Source of the DNA: Kribbella antibiotica
GTDB lineage: Bacteria; Actinomycetota; Actinomycetes; Propionibacteriales; Kribbellaceae
Length of the DNA: 44,963 bases
Reading direction: 5' to 3'
Assembly: GCF_004349055.1 (NCBI RefSeq)
Contig: NZ_SMKX01000063.1
Coordinates: forward strand, 1 to 44,963
The notes under the pieces are model-generated. The model did no database searches, was not told the origin of the DNA, and worked only from the letters and a program-made list of their open reading frames with translations. Shown here piece after piece: positions 14,836 to 22,478 of this stretch (the stretch's first letter is position 1; each line of letters starts with the position of its first letter). The position numbers were made by a program, and so were the translations under genes.

Positions 14836-16665
14836 ATGCAGTTGTCGGCTAGACCGGTTACGGTCTGTCGGGTGTTGACTCTGCTGGGATACGGAATGCG
14901 CGTGGCGCCGGGAAGTACGGCGTTGACCGTCGGGCTGACCGTGCTCGGCTCGGTGCTGGGGATGGCGGTCACGCTGCTCACCGGCCAGGTTGTCGGGGCG
15001 GTCCCGGGCGTGGTCGAGGGGTCGGCCGGGGCGATGTCGCTGTGGGCGTTCGGGTGGCTGCTCGCAGCGTTGCTGTTCGTGTTTGTGATCGAGAGCCTGA
15101 CGCCGGCGCTGCACCGGGTCACCTCGACGATCCTTGAGGCCGCGGTCACGCGCGAGATCGGGATCGGGATCACCGCGCCGCTGCTGAAGCCGCAGCGGAT
15201 CGAGCACCTTGAGGACCGAGAGGTGCTCGACGTCCAGGAGCGCGCGAAGGGCAAGGGCGACTTTCACCTCTCCCAGGGCATGTCGCAGCTCCCGTGGTTG
15301 CTCGCCGCGCGGATCACGATGATCGGGTCTGCGGTGATCGTCGGGCTGATGTTCTCCTGGCTGGTCGCTGCGCTGCTGGTCGGCGTGACCTTGCTGCTGG
15401 AGTGGCATCAAGGCCGGCTGATCGAGGGCGAGATCGACATGTGGTGGGGCAACACCGAGGAGCAGCGGCGCGCCAACTACGTGTTCGACCTCGGGATGAA
15501 GGATGCCCCGAAGGAGCTGCGGGTATTCGGCCTGCACCAGTGGGTGGTGCAGCGCTACGTCCACGAGTGGACGGCCGGATTTCGCGCGGTCTGGGCGAAG
15601 CGGGGCAAGAACGTCTGGTGGTCGATCGCGATGGGTCTGGTGCGGCTTGCCGCGGACGGATTCGCGATCCTGCTGGTCGGCCGGGCCGCGGTGGCCGGCG
15701 ACTTACCGCTGACCCAGGTCGCGACCGCCGTACCGGCCATCCTCGCGATCGGCGTCAGCGGCAGCGGGTACGGCGTAGTGCAGTTGCGGCGCGGATTGTC
15801 GGCGTACCGGGCGATGGTGGCACTACCGGAGACGATCGCCGAGCGGCATCCGGAGCCGGCGGTGGCGGGGGAGCACCAGGTGGAGTTGATGCCGGTGCGG
15901 GAGATCCGGTTCGAGAAGGTGAGCTTTCACTATCCGGGGTCGGACAACTTTGTGCTCCGCGATCTTGATCTGACGATCCATGCGCGGGAGGCGCTGGCGT
16001 TGGTGGGGATCAACGGCGCAGGCAAGTCGACGCTGGTGAAGCTGCTCGGGGGTGCGTACCGGCCGACGAGTGGGCGAATCCTGGTGGACGGGGTGGATCT
16101 CGCGGAGCTTGAGCTGGGGGAGTGGCAGCGGCGGATCGCGGCGATCGTGCAGGACTTCCTGCGCTTCCCGCTGTCGGTGACGGACAACGTCGAGTTCGGT
16201 GCGATCGAGCGGGCCGGTGATCAGGCCGCGCTCGCCCAGGCGGCGCGCGAGGCCGGGATCGAGGATCTCGTCAGCGGACTGCCGAAGGGCTGGGACACCG
16301 TGCTGGACAAGGCTTTTGAGGGTGGTGTGGATCTGTCCGGTGGGGAGTGGCAGCGCGTTGCGCTGGCGCGGGCATTGTTCGCCGTCCATGCGGGTGCTGG
16401 CGTGCTGGTGCTGGACGAACCGGCCGCTGCGCTGGATGTACGGGCCGAGATCGAGCTGGTCGAGCGGTATCTCGAGCTGACGTCGGGAGTGGCGTCGCTG
16501 ATCATCTCGCACCGGTTCTCGGTGGTGCGGAACGCGGACCGGATCTGTGTGCTCGACGACGGGCACATCATCGAGGACGGAACGCATGAGGAGCTGCTGG
16601 CAGCAGCGGGGACCTACGCGAAGATGTTCCGGCTCCAGGCTGAGAGGTACGTGACCGATGCGTAG
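14836..16665 (+). CDS. ABC exporter half-transporter (permease fused to ATPase), first of a pair
   Basis: 609 residues. The N-terminal membrane domain has about six hydrophobic segments within residues 20-310. The C-terminal ATPase has Walker A GINGAGKST near residue 390, signature LSGGEWQR near 500, Walker B VLVLDEPAAALD near 524 and the SHR switch histidine. This is the type IV exporter half-transporter layout; it probably forms a heterodimer with the next gene, which overlaps it by 8 bases. The substrate is unknown (lipid, peptide or drug). The start is uncertain: the ATG at 14836 has no visible Shine-Dalgarno and a 16-base palindrome (14851-14866) lies inside the first codons, so a GTG at 14872 is possible. 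Confidence 0.9.
   Translation: MQLSARPVTVCRVLTLLGYGMRVAPGSTALTVGLTVLGSVLGMAVTLLTGQVVGAVPGVVEGSAGAMSLWAFGWLLAALLFVFVIESLTPALHRVTSTILEAAVTREIGIGITAPLLKPQRIEHLEDREVLDVQERAKGKGDFHLSQGMSQLPWLLAARITMIGSAVIVGLMFSWLVAALLVGVTLLLEWHQGRLIEGEIDMWWGNTEEQRRANYVFDLGMKDAPKELRVFGLHQWVVQRYVHEWTAGFRAVWAKRGKNVWWSIAMGLVRLAADGFAILLVGRAAVAGDLPLTQVATAVPAILAIGVSGSGYGVVQLRRGLSAYRAMVALPETIAERHPEPAVAGEHQVELMPVREIRFEKVSFHYPGSDNFVLRDLDLTIHAREALALVGINGAGKSTLVKLLGGAYRPTSGRILVDGVDLAELELGEWQRRIAAIVQDFLRFPLSVTDNVEFGAIERAGDQAALAQAAREAGIEDLVSGLPKGWDTVLDKAFEGGVDLSGGEWQRVALARALFAVHAGAGVLVLDEPAAALDVRAEIELVERYLELTSGVASLIISHRFSVVRNADRICVLDDGHIIEDGTHEELLAAAGTYAKMFRLQAERYVTDA
14851..14866. promoter_or_regulatory. Palindrome AGACCG-GTTA-CGGTCT at the start of the ABC exporter pair
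   Basis: Perfect 6-bp arms with a 4-base spacer, typical in size for a dimeric repressor operator. It lies within the first codons of the ATG 14836 reading frame, which argues that the true start may be further downstream (GTG 14872). No regulator gene for it is adjacent. Confidence 0.35.
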
Positions 16666-18439
16666 TCTGCGGATCGGCCGGCTGTGGCTGGTCACCTCGT
16701 TCCGGGCCGCGCCGGTCCTGATGGCGATCTCGACCGTGCTGGTCGCGAGCCGGGCGGTGACGGCTCCAGCTCAGACGTACGGCATCAGCCTGTTGGTCGA
16801 TGGCTTGAGCGGCAACCGGTCGAACACGATCACGGTCGGCATCGCGATCATCCTCGGCGGGCTGGCGGTCTCGTTCCTGGCCGACGTAGTGGGCTGGCCG
16901 GTGCAGCAGACGGCCCAGGAGCGGATGGCGGGCAAGGTGCACGCCGATCTGCTCGACGTGACGACGAGAATCCCGGGGCTGACGCACCACGAGCGGCCCG
17001 ATGTTGCCGACAAGCTGGAGCTGGTTCGGGAGCGGGCCTGGCGGATGGGCGTTGGCTCCGAAATCCTGCTGTGGGTGTTCGGGACGATCACCAACACCGC
17101 TACCGTGCTCACGTTGCTGGGCTCGGTGCATCCGGTGCTGTTGCTGCTTCCGTTGCTGGGGACGGCCCGGATCTGGTCGGCGTACAAGGGGAGTATGCGG
17201 GAGGAGCAGGCCTATGAGGACTCACTGCCGCACGAGCGGCTGGCCGATCGGCTGATCGAGGTCGCGAAGGATCCGCGGACCGCGCTGGAGCTCCGGGTCT
17301 TCGGACTGGGCCGGGTGCTGATCGAGCGGATCACGGGGCTGCAGGCCGAGCGGTTCAAGTTCATGGTCGATGCGGCGAAATGGAGCGGGAAGATCGACGG
17401 CGCGGTGCGCCTGCTGTTCGCGGTGGCCTATGCCGTGGCGATCGTCTGGGTGATCGGCAGGGCCCGCAACGGCCAGGCCTCGGCCGGTGATGTCGTGCTC
17501 GTGCTGCTGCTGGCGCCGCAGATCGATCAGATGACCGGCGGTATCGCTCAGAACATCTACTGGGTGGGCGAAGTGGCCCGGAGCTTCGTGCGCTACGACT
17601 GGCTCCGCCAGTACGCCAAGAACAATTCGTGGCAGGAGAGCACGACACCCGCGCCGGCCAAGCTGACGTCGGGGATCGAGCTGCAGGACGTGGGGTTCGC
17701 TTATCCCGGGAGTCAGTCGCCGGTGCTGAGTGGGGTGACACTGAAGATCCCGGCCGGGTCTGCGGTGGCGTTGGTGGGGGAGAACGGCGCCGGAAAGACG
17801 ACGCTGGTGAAGCTGTTGGCGCGGATGTACGACCCGACGACCGGGCAGATCGTGATCGACGGCAAGCCGCTGACCTCGATCGACCCGGAGCTGTGGCGGG
17901 GCCGGATGTCGGCCGGGTTCCAGGACTTCGTGAAGTTCGAATTCCTGGCGCGCGAGGTGGTGGGGATCGGCGACCTGAGCCGATTGGACGACGAGGACGC
18001 GATCCGGGCGGCCGTCGTACGGGGTGATGCGGAGTCGGTGATCGCCGGGCTGCCGAAGGGGCTGGACAACCAGCTCGGAAAGAAGTTCGAGGGCGGGGCC
18101 GAGTTGTCGGGCGGGCAGTGGCAGCGGCTTGCGCTGGCGCGCGCCTTCATGCGGGAGAAACCGCTGCTGTTGCTGCTCGACGAACCGACCGCGGCGCTGG
18201 ACCCGGAGGCCGAGCATCGGCTGTTCGAGCAGTACGCCGAGGCGGCGCGGATCGCGGGGACCGAGACCGGCGGGATCACGGTGCTGGTGTCGCACCGGTT
18301 CTCGACGGTCCGGATGGCCGATCTGATCGTGGTCCTGCACGAGGGCCGGATCGAAGAGATCGGGACCCACGAGGAGCTGGCCGCCGCGGGTGGCCGCTAT
18401 GCGGAGCTGTTCGAGCTGCAGGCCCGCGCCTACCGCTGA
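16658..18439 (+). CDS. ABC exporter half-transporter, second of a pair
   Basis: 593 residues. The ATG overlaps the stop of the first half-transporter by 8 bases (ATGCGTAG), so expression is coupled. The membrane domain spans about residues 15-300. The ATPase has Walker A GENGAGKTT near residue 374, signature LSGGQWQRLALARA near 482, Walker B LLLLDEPTAALD near 504, and the SHR motif. Both ATP sites of the pair look complete by motif, unlike many heterodimeric exporters with one degenerate site. Cytoplasmic-membrane exporter; cargo unknown. No biosynthetic genes adjoin it. Confidence 0.9.
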   Translation: MRSLRIGRLWLVTSFRAAPVLMAISTVLVASRAVTAPAQTYGISLLVDGLSGNRSNTITVGIAIILGGLAVSFLADVVGWPVQQTAQERMAGKVHADLLDVTTRIPGLTHHERPDVADKLELVRERAWRMGVGSEILLWVFGTITNTATVLTLLGSVHPVLLLLPLLGTARIWSAYKGSMREEQAYEDSLPHERLADRLIEVAKDPRTALELRVFGLGRVLIERITGLQAERFKFMVDAAKWSGKIDGAVRLLFAVAYAVAIVWVIGRARNGQASAGDVVLVLLLAPQIDQMTGGIAQNIYWVGEVARSFVRYDWLRQYAKNNSWQESTTPAPAKLTSGIELQDVGFAYPGSQSPVLSGVTLKIPAGSAVALVGENGAGKTTLVKLLARMYDPTTGQIVIDGKPLTSIDPELWRGRMSAGFQDFVKFEFLAREVVGIGDLSRLDDEDAIRAAVVRGDAESVIAGLPKGLDNQLGKKFEGGAELSGGQWQRLALARAFMREKPLLLLLDEPTAALDPEAEHRLFEQYAEAARIAGTETGGITVLVSHRFSTVRMADLIVVLHEGRIEEIGTHEELAAAGGRYAELFELQARAYR

Positions 18440-18528
18440 AGCTGTCCACTTTGTGGGACGTGGTCACGGAACGGCGCGGAAAAGCTACTGTTCGAGTCAA
18501 CTTACTCTAGTTACCTTGGAGGGTACCG

Positions 18529-19023
18529 ATGAGTGTGACCGACGAGCTCCTGGCCAATGCCGAGCGCTACGCCGAGAGCTTCGACAAGGGCGACTTGCCG
18601 CTGCCGCCGGCCAAGCAGGTAGCGGTCGTCGCCTGCATGGACGCCCGCCTGAACCCGTACGGCGTTCTTGGCCTGTCCGAGGGCGACGCGCACGTGATTC
18701 GCAACGCCGGTGGCGTGATCACCGCCGACGAGCGCCGCAGCCTGGCGATCAGCCAGCGCCTGCTCGGCACCCAGGAGATTATCCTGATCCACCACACCGA
18801 CTGCGGCATGCTGACCTTCACCGACGACGAGTTCAAGGCCGGAATCCAGGCCGAGACCGGCCAGAAGCCGGACTGGTCCGCCGAGGCGTTCTCCGACCTG
18901 GATGCCGACGTCCGGCAGTCGATCGCCCGGATCCAGGCCGACCCGTTCATCCCCAACAAGACCTCGGTCCGCGGTTTCGTCTACGACGTCACCAAGGGCT
19001 CGCTGCGCGAGATCACCGACTGA
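18529..19023 (+). CDS. Beta-carbonic anhydrase
   Basis: 164 residues, ATG after a strong GGAGG. It interconverts CO2 and bicarbonate. Zinc ligands are C36 (in VACMDARL), H89 and C92 (in HHTDCG); D38 and R40 form the conserved Asp-Arg pair that frees the zinc for water. Length and motifs match the short mycobacterial type (Rv1284-like). No signal peptide, so cytosolic. It has its own leader after the ABC genes and is followed by a strong hairpin terminator, so it is probably monocistronic. Confidence 0.92.
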   Translation: MSVTDELLANAERYAESFDKGDLPLPPAKQVAVVACMDARLNPYGVLGLSEGDAHVIRNAGGVITADERRSLAISQRLLGTQEIILIHHTDCGMLTFTDDEFKAGIQAETGQKPDWSAEAFSDLDADVRQSIARIQADPFIPNKTSVRGFVYDVTKGSLREITD

Positions 19024-19031
19024 CGTCCGCG

Positions 19032-19067
19032 GCAAGCGCGCCTGCGGTGAGCGTCAGGCGCGCTTGC
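19032..19067 (+). terminator. Hairpin terminator after the carbonic anhydrase gene
   Basis: 13-bp perfect stem: GCAAGCGCGCCTG at 19032-19044 pairs with CAGGCGCGCTTGC at 19055-19067, with a 10-base loop, 8 bases after the stop codon. It has no T-run, as is common in actinobacteria. Confidence 0.7.
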
Positions 19068-19155
19068 GGTCGAGGGCTCCTGAATTAATTGAGTGGTGGG
19101 CTCTCACCGGGCCTGGTAGCGTCCCCCGTCTGTTTCGGGTGGCTTGAATGCCTGT

Positions 19156-19234
19156 GTGAAGGATCGAATCGAACCGGACAACTCCGGGGCGGGACCCTTG
19201 GTGGTCGCCCGTAGATCTGTCCGTTCTCCTTCAC
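19156..19234 (+). promoter_or_regulatory. Strongly structured leader candidate upstream of helD
   Basis: The 17-base arm TGTCCGTTCTCCTTCAC (19218-19234) pairs with the left side (19156-19180) as GTGAAGGA, GAA and CGGACA, separated by bulges of 7 and 1 bases. Inside it, GGGCG (19187-19191) pairs with CGCCC (19206-19210), and ACC (19194-19196) with GGT (19203-19205). All pairs are nested, giving one long hairpin that ends 33 bases before the helicase start codon. No known riboswitch class was recognised. Confidence 0.45.
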
Positions 19235-19267
19235 AACTGTGTCATTCACGAGATGAGGCACCGTTCG

Positions 19268-21307
19268 ATGCCAGAGCTCGATTCCGAGCGTGCAGTTCTC
19301 ACCGAAGCCAAGTCCGCACTCGCGCGGATGCACTCCGAGGTGCTGGTCCGCGACGTCCCTGTCATCGGGGGCGAGGACAACGACGAGCGGTTCACGAACG
19401 AAGCCAACCAGCGCGCCCACGAGCAGCGGACCCTCGCGCTGGTCGACCTGCCTGACGTCCCGCTCTTCTTCGGCCGGCTCGACTACGAGCACGGGGCGAT
19501 CGACGGGATCGACCGGATCTATATCGGCCGCCGGCACGTGCACGACGGCAGCGGTGAGCCGATGGTCATCGACTGGCGCGCGCGGGTCTCGGTGCCGTTC
19601 TACCGGGCGACGCACTCCGACCGGCAGCGGGTGCTGCTGCGGCGCCGGTACGGGTTCTCCGACAGCGCGGAGCTGACCGGCTTCGAGGACGAGTCGATGA
19701 TGGGGCCGGAGGCCCACGACCAGGGTGATGCGTTCCTGCGGGCCGAGATCGAGCGGCCCCGTACCGGTCCGATGCGTGACATCGTCGCGACGATCCAGCC
19801 GGAGCAGGACGACCTGGTCCGGGCGCCGCTGCATCCGTCGATCTGTGTCCAGGGCGCGCCCGGCACCGGGAAGACCGCGGTCGGCCTGCACCGCGTCGCC
19901 TACCTGCTCTACACCGAGCGCGAGCGGCTGCGGCGCGGCGGTGTCGTGATCGTCGGGCCGAACCGCTCGTTCCTGGCCTACATCCGCAAGGTCCTCCCGG
20001 CGCTGGGTGAGGTCGACGTACGTCAGATCACGATCGAAGAGCTGATCACGCACCCGACGTCGATGATCGACAGCTCGGAGACTGCCCGGGTGAAGGGCGA
20101 CGGGCGGATGTCCGCCGTACTGGTGCGGGCACTGTGGTCTTTCATCGGTACGCCGACCGAGGGCGTGCTGTACAGCAAGGGCGCGCAGCGGTTCCGGGTG
20201 CACGACTACCAGGCGCAGGAGATTGTCGCGGCGCTGCGCGGATCGACCGGGTACGCGGCTGGTCGCAACGCGCTCGCGCAGCGGCTTGCGCACGCCGTAC
20301 TGGTGTTGATGGAGCAGCGTGGGGACTCGCCGGATGATCGGGTGCAGAACGCGGTGGCGCGGTCGAAGCCGGTGAAGACGCTGGTGGATTCGGTGTGGCC
20401 GAAGCTGGTGCCTGAGCAGGTCCTGCACCGGATGTTGTCGGACGCTGAGTTCCTGGCTGAGGTGGCTGGGGACGACCTCACAGCGGAGGAGCAGAGTGCG
20501 CTGCTGTGGGAGAAGCCAGCGCGTGGCTGGAAGACTGCCAAGTGGTCGCAAGCCGATGCGGTGTTGCTGGACGAGCTCGACGATCTGATCGAGCGGAAGG
20601 CCGGCTCGCTCGGTCACCTGGTGCTGGACGAGGCGCAGGACCTGTCGGCGATGCAGCTGCGGGCGTTGGGTCGGCGCTGCCGGACGGGGTCGGCGACTGT
20701 GCTGGGCGACCTCGCGCAGGCGACCGCGCCGTGGGCCGCCGGGCCTTGGGATCGGGTACTCAGCTACCTGGACAAGTCGGACGGTCAGGTGATCGAGCTA
20801 GACCGCGGGTTCCGGGTGCCGGAGCAGATCATCAAGTTCGCGGCTCGGCTGTTGCCCGAGATCGCTCCGACGCTGGGAGTTCCGTCGGGGGTGCGGACGG
20901 TCGCGGACTCGCTGGCCGTCGTACGGACTGGTGAGGACGAGCTGGCGGCCGCGGTGGTGGAGTCGTGCCGGACTGCGCTGACCGGTGAGGGATCGGTTGC
21001 GTTGATCGCGGCTGACGATCAGATCGGTGCGCTGCAGGCCGAGTTGGTGGGCGCGGGCCTGGAGGCCGGGTTGCTGGGGGACTCGGAGGATTCGATGGAG
21101 GCCACCCGGCTGGTCTGCGTTCCGGCGTCGCTGGCGAAGGGCCTCGAGTTCGACACGGTAGTGGTGGCTGAGCCGGCACGCATTGTGGCTGCGGAGACCC
21201 GTGGGCTGCAGCGCCTGTACGTCGTACTGACTCGTGCGGTGAGTCGGCTGCACCTCGTGCACTCGGCGCCGCTGCCGGAGGCGCTAGAACAAGGCGTCCT
21301 GCGGTAG
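19268..21307 (+). CDS. helD: HelD-type superfamily 1 helicase (actinobacterial, RNA polymerase associated)
   Basis: 679 residues from the ATG at 19268 (GATGAGG about 10 bases upstream); an in-frame ATG at 19253 is the alternative. A charged N-terminal helical arm is followed by a UvrD/Rep-like motor: Walker A GAPGTGKTAVGLHR at residues 196-209, DEAQDLS (motif II) near residue 455, RGFRVPEQI, and a late KGLEFDTVVV with RLYVVLTRA. Presence of the IDWRARVSVPFYRA block before Walker A and the overall layout match HelD rather than PcrA/UvrD. HelD removes stalled RNA polymerase from DNA and is linked to rifampicin tolerance in some actinobacteria. It overlaps the convergent DUF2797 gene by 24 bases. 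Confidence 0.87.
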   Translation: MPELDSERAVLTEAKSALARMHSEVLVRDVPVIGGEDNDERFTNEANQRAHEQRTLALVDLPDVPLFFGRLDYEHGAIDGIDRIYIGRRHVHDGSGEPMVIDWRARVSVPFYRATHSDRQRVLLRRRYGFSDSAELTGFEDESMMGPEAHDQGDAFLRAEIERPRTGPMRDIVATIQPEQDDLVRAPLHPSICVQGAPGTGKTAVGLHRVAYLLYTERERLRRGGVVIVGPNRSFLAYIRKVLPALGEVDVRQITIEELITHPTSMIDSSETARVKGDGRMSAVLVRALWSFIGTPTEGVLYSKGAQRFRVHDYQAQEIVAALRGSTGYAAGRNALAQRLAHAVLVLMEQRGDSPDDRVQNAVARSKPVKTLVDSVWPKLVPEQVLHRMLSDAEFLAEVAGDDLTAEEQSALLWEKPARGWKTAKWSQADAVLLDELDDLIERKAGSLGHLVLDEAQDLSAMQLRALGRRCRTGSATVLGDLAQATAPWAAGPWDRVLSYLDKSDGQVIELDRGFRVPEQIIKFAARLLPEIAPTLGVPSGVRTVADSLAVVRTGEDELAAAVVESCRTALTGEGSVALIAADDQIGALQAELVGAGLEAGLLGDSEDSMEATRLVCVPASLAKGLEFDTVVVAEPARIVAAETRGLQRLYVVLTRAVSRLHLVHSAPLPEALEQGVLR

Positions 21308-22162
21308 CACAGGGGCCGCGATCGGCTCGGTCCTTGCGGTGAAGGCGCTGCTTGCATCGAGCTGAGTGAGCGGCCAGCCGGACAGGAGCTGAGTGTCGGC
21401 GATGACCAGACCTTGTGGGGTCTCGAGGTAGAGATCGCGGGCGATGTGGCAGGCGAGGCGGCCCGACACCACGTCGTACGGCGCTAGTGCAGTCAGTGCG
21501 TGAGCGGGCTGGATGCCGTCGGCGGGAAGCCCGTACGTCGGGCTGTGGTCGATGACGTCGAGCGTGCGAAGGGTCTGACCATCGGGCCAGTCGATGGCGC
21601 TGACGTTGTCGGCGAGAGCCTGCAGGTCTGTCACGCGCTCGGCCGCTGTCGGCGGACTCAGACGGGCGGTGCGCTTTGTGGGCGACATGACGCGGTCGGT
21701 GACGCCGAAGGCGGAGGTGAAGAGCTTCTCCACCCGGCGTGCCGCGGCGAGTGTGCCGCTGGAGAGGAAGGCGGAGCTGAGCGCGCCCTGCTCGAGGAGG
21801 CGGGCGATGCCGCGGTCAGCGGCGGTGATGCCGATCTTGACGCGGCTGCCGTGATGGGCGAGGTAGACAGCGAACTCGCGCGGGTCGTCGAGGCGGGTGT
21901 CGGCGGCGATCGAGTTCGACCGATCCATCGTCTGGCACTCGGGGCAGAGCGGACCGTGCGCCTTGGCGGCGAGCGGCGTACGGGTGGGGCAGCCCAGGCG
22001 CTTGCTGTTGCGCCAGATGCCGAGGCATTGGCGGTCGGCGCCGATACCGAACGTGACGTGGTCGCCCAGGTGCAGCGGCGTGCGCGGAGTCGTAGCGGAC
22101 CACTCCAGCTGGGGGTGGCCGTCGTTCCAGACCAGGCCGGCCACGCGGGAAGGTTCGCTCAT
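21284..22162 (-). CDS. DUF2797-family protein
   Basis: 292 residues from the ATG at 22162 (MSEPSRVAGLVW); the longer frame to 22327 was rejected because its extension is low-quality. An N-terminal region has spaced cysteines (QCLGIWRNSKRLGCP, then GPLCPEC) that could bind zinc. It is followed by VYLAHHGSRVKIGIT and GALSSAFLSSGTLAAARRVE, reminiscent of a GIY-YIG-like fold seen in DUF2797. Function unknown; a nucleic-acid role is inference from the fold and zinc-like site. The 3' end overlaps the 3' end of helD by 24 bases on the opposite strand. Confidence 0.78.
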   Translation of the reverse strand: MSEPSRVAGLVWNDGHPQLEWSATTPRTPLHLGDHVTFGIGADRQCLGIWRNSKRLGCPTRTPLAAKAHGPLCPECQTMDRSNSIAADTRLDDPREFAVYLAHHGSRVKIGITAADRGIARLLEQGALSSAFLSSGTLAAARRVEKLFTSAFGVTDRVMSPTKRTARLSPPTAAERVTDLQALADNVSAIDWPDGQTLRTLDVIDHSPTYGLPADGIQPAHALTALAPYDVVSGRLACHIARDLYLETPQGLVIADTQLLSGWPLTQLDASSAFTARTEPIAAPVLPQDALF

Positions 22163-22478
22163 GGGCGCTGACTCTAGACGGCGCCTCGGACAGTTAGTGA
22201 GCCTCACCCGACCCAGCGTGCTGTTCGAGTCCGCAGTACACGCATTTGTGCGGTAAAGCATGACCGTCTCCCTGGCGGCAGACATGTGCCTGCCCGCCCA
22301 CGGCCCACCCGAATCGGCAGATGTCACTCACCTGCTCCACCGATCCACCACCGTCGTGGCTCATCTGTAACACCTCATCCGCTTCCTCGGCCTTCCGTGC
22401 TGGTGAGACGCACCCTGCGCGACTTCATGACGCGACAGTGGCCGAGGAAGTTGACGGTCCCCGAGAGTTTTACCGAAA
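22163..22478. other. Intergenic region between the DUF2797 gene and the heparinase-like gene
   Basis: 316 bases without a supported gene. It should contain the DUF2797 promoter (minus strand) and the end of the heparinase-like transcript. The only clear structure is the long inverted repeat at 22382-22450. Confidence 0.5.
22382..22450 (-). terminator. Possible terminator: 11-bp inverted repeat after the heparinase-like gene
   Basis: CTTCCTCGGCC (22382-22392) and GGCCGAGGAAG (22440-22450) are perfect complements separated by 47 bases. They lie 28 bases after the stop codon of the minus-strand heparinase-like gene. The long loop is unusual for a terminator; another role is possible. Confidence 0.35.

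Noticed and set aside
14836..18439. Antibiotic biosynthesis cluster around the ABC exporter
   Set aside because: No synthetase, tailoring or resistance genes adjoin; only an unknown small protein and a carbonic anhydrase.
19084..19267. Rifampicin-associated element upstream of helD
   Set aside because: I could not find a compact symmetric element of that type; the only structure is the long bulged hairpin reported above.
19085..20617. Minus-strand frame of 510 codons
   Set aside because: Antisense to helD and its leader; no recognisable protein features.
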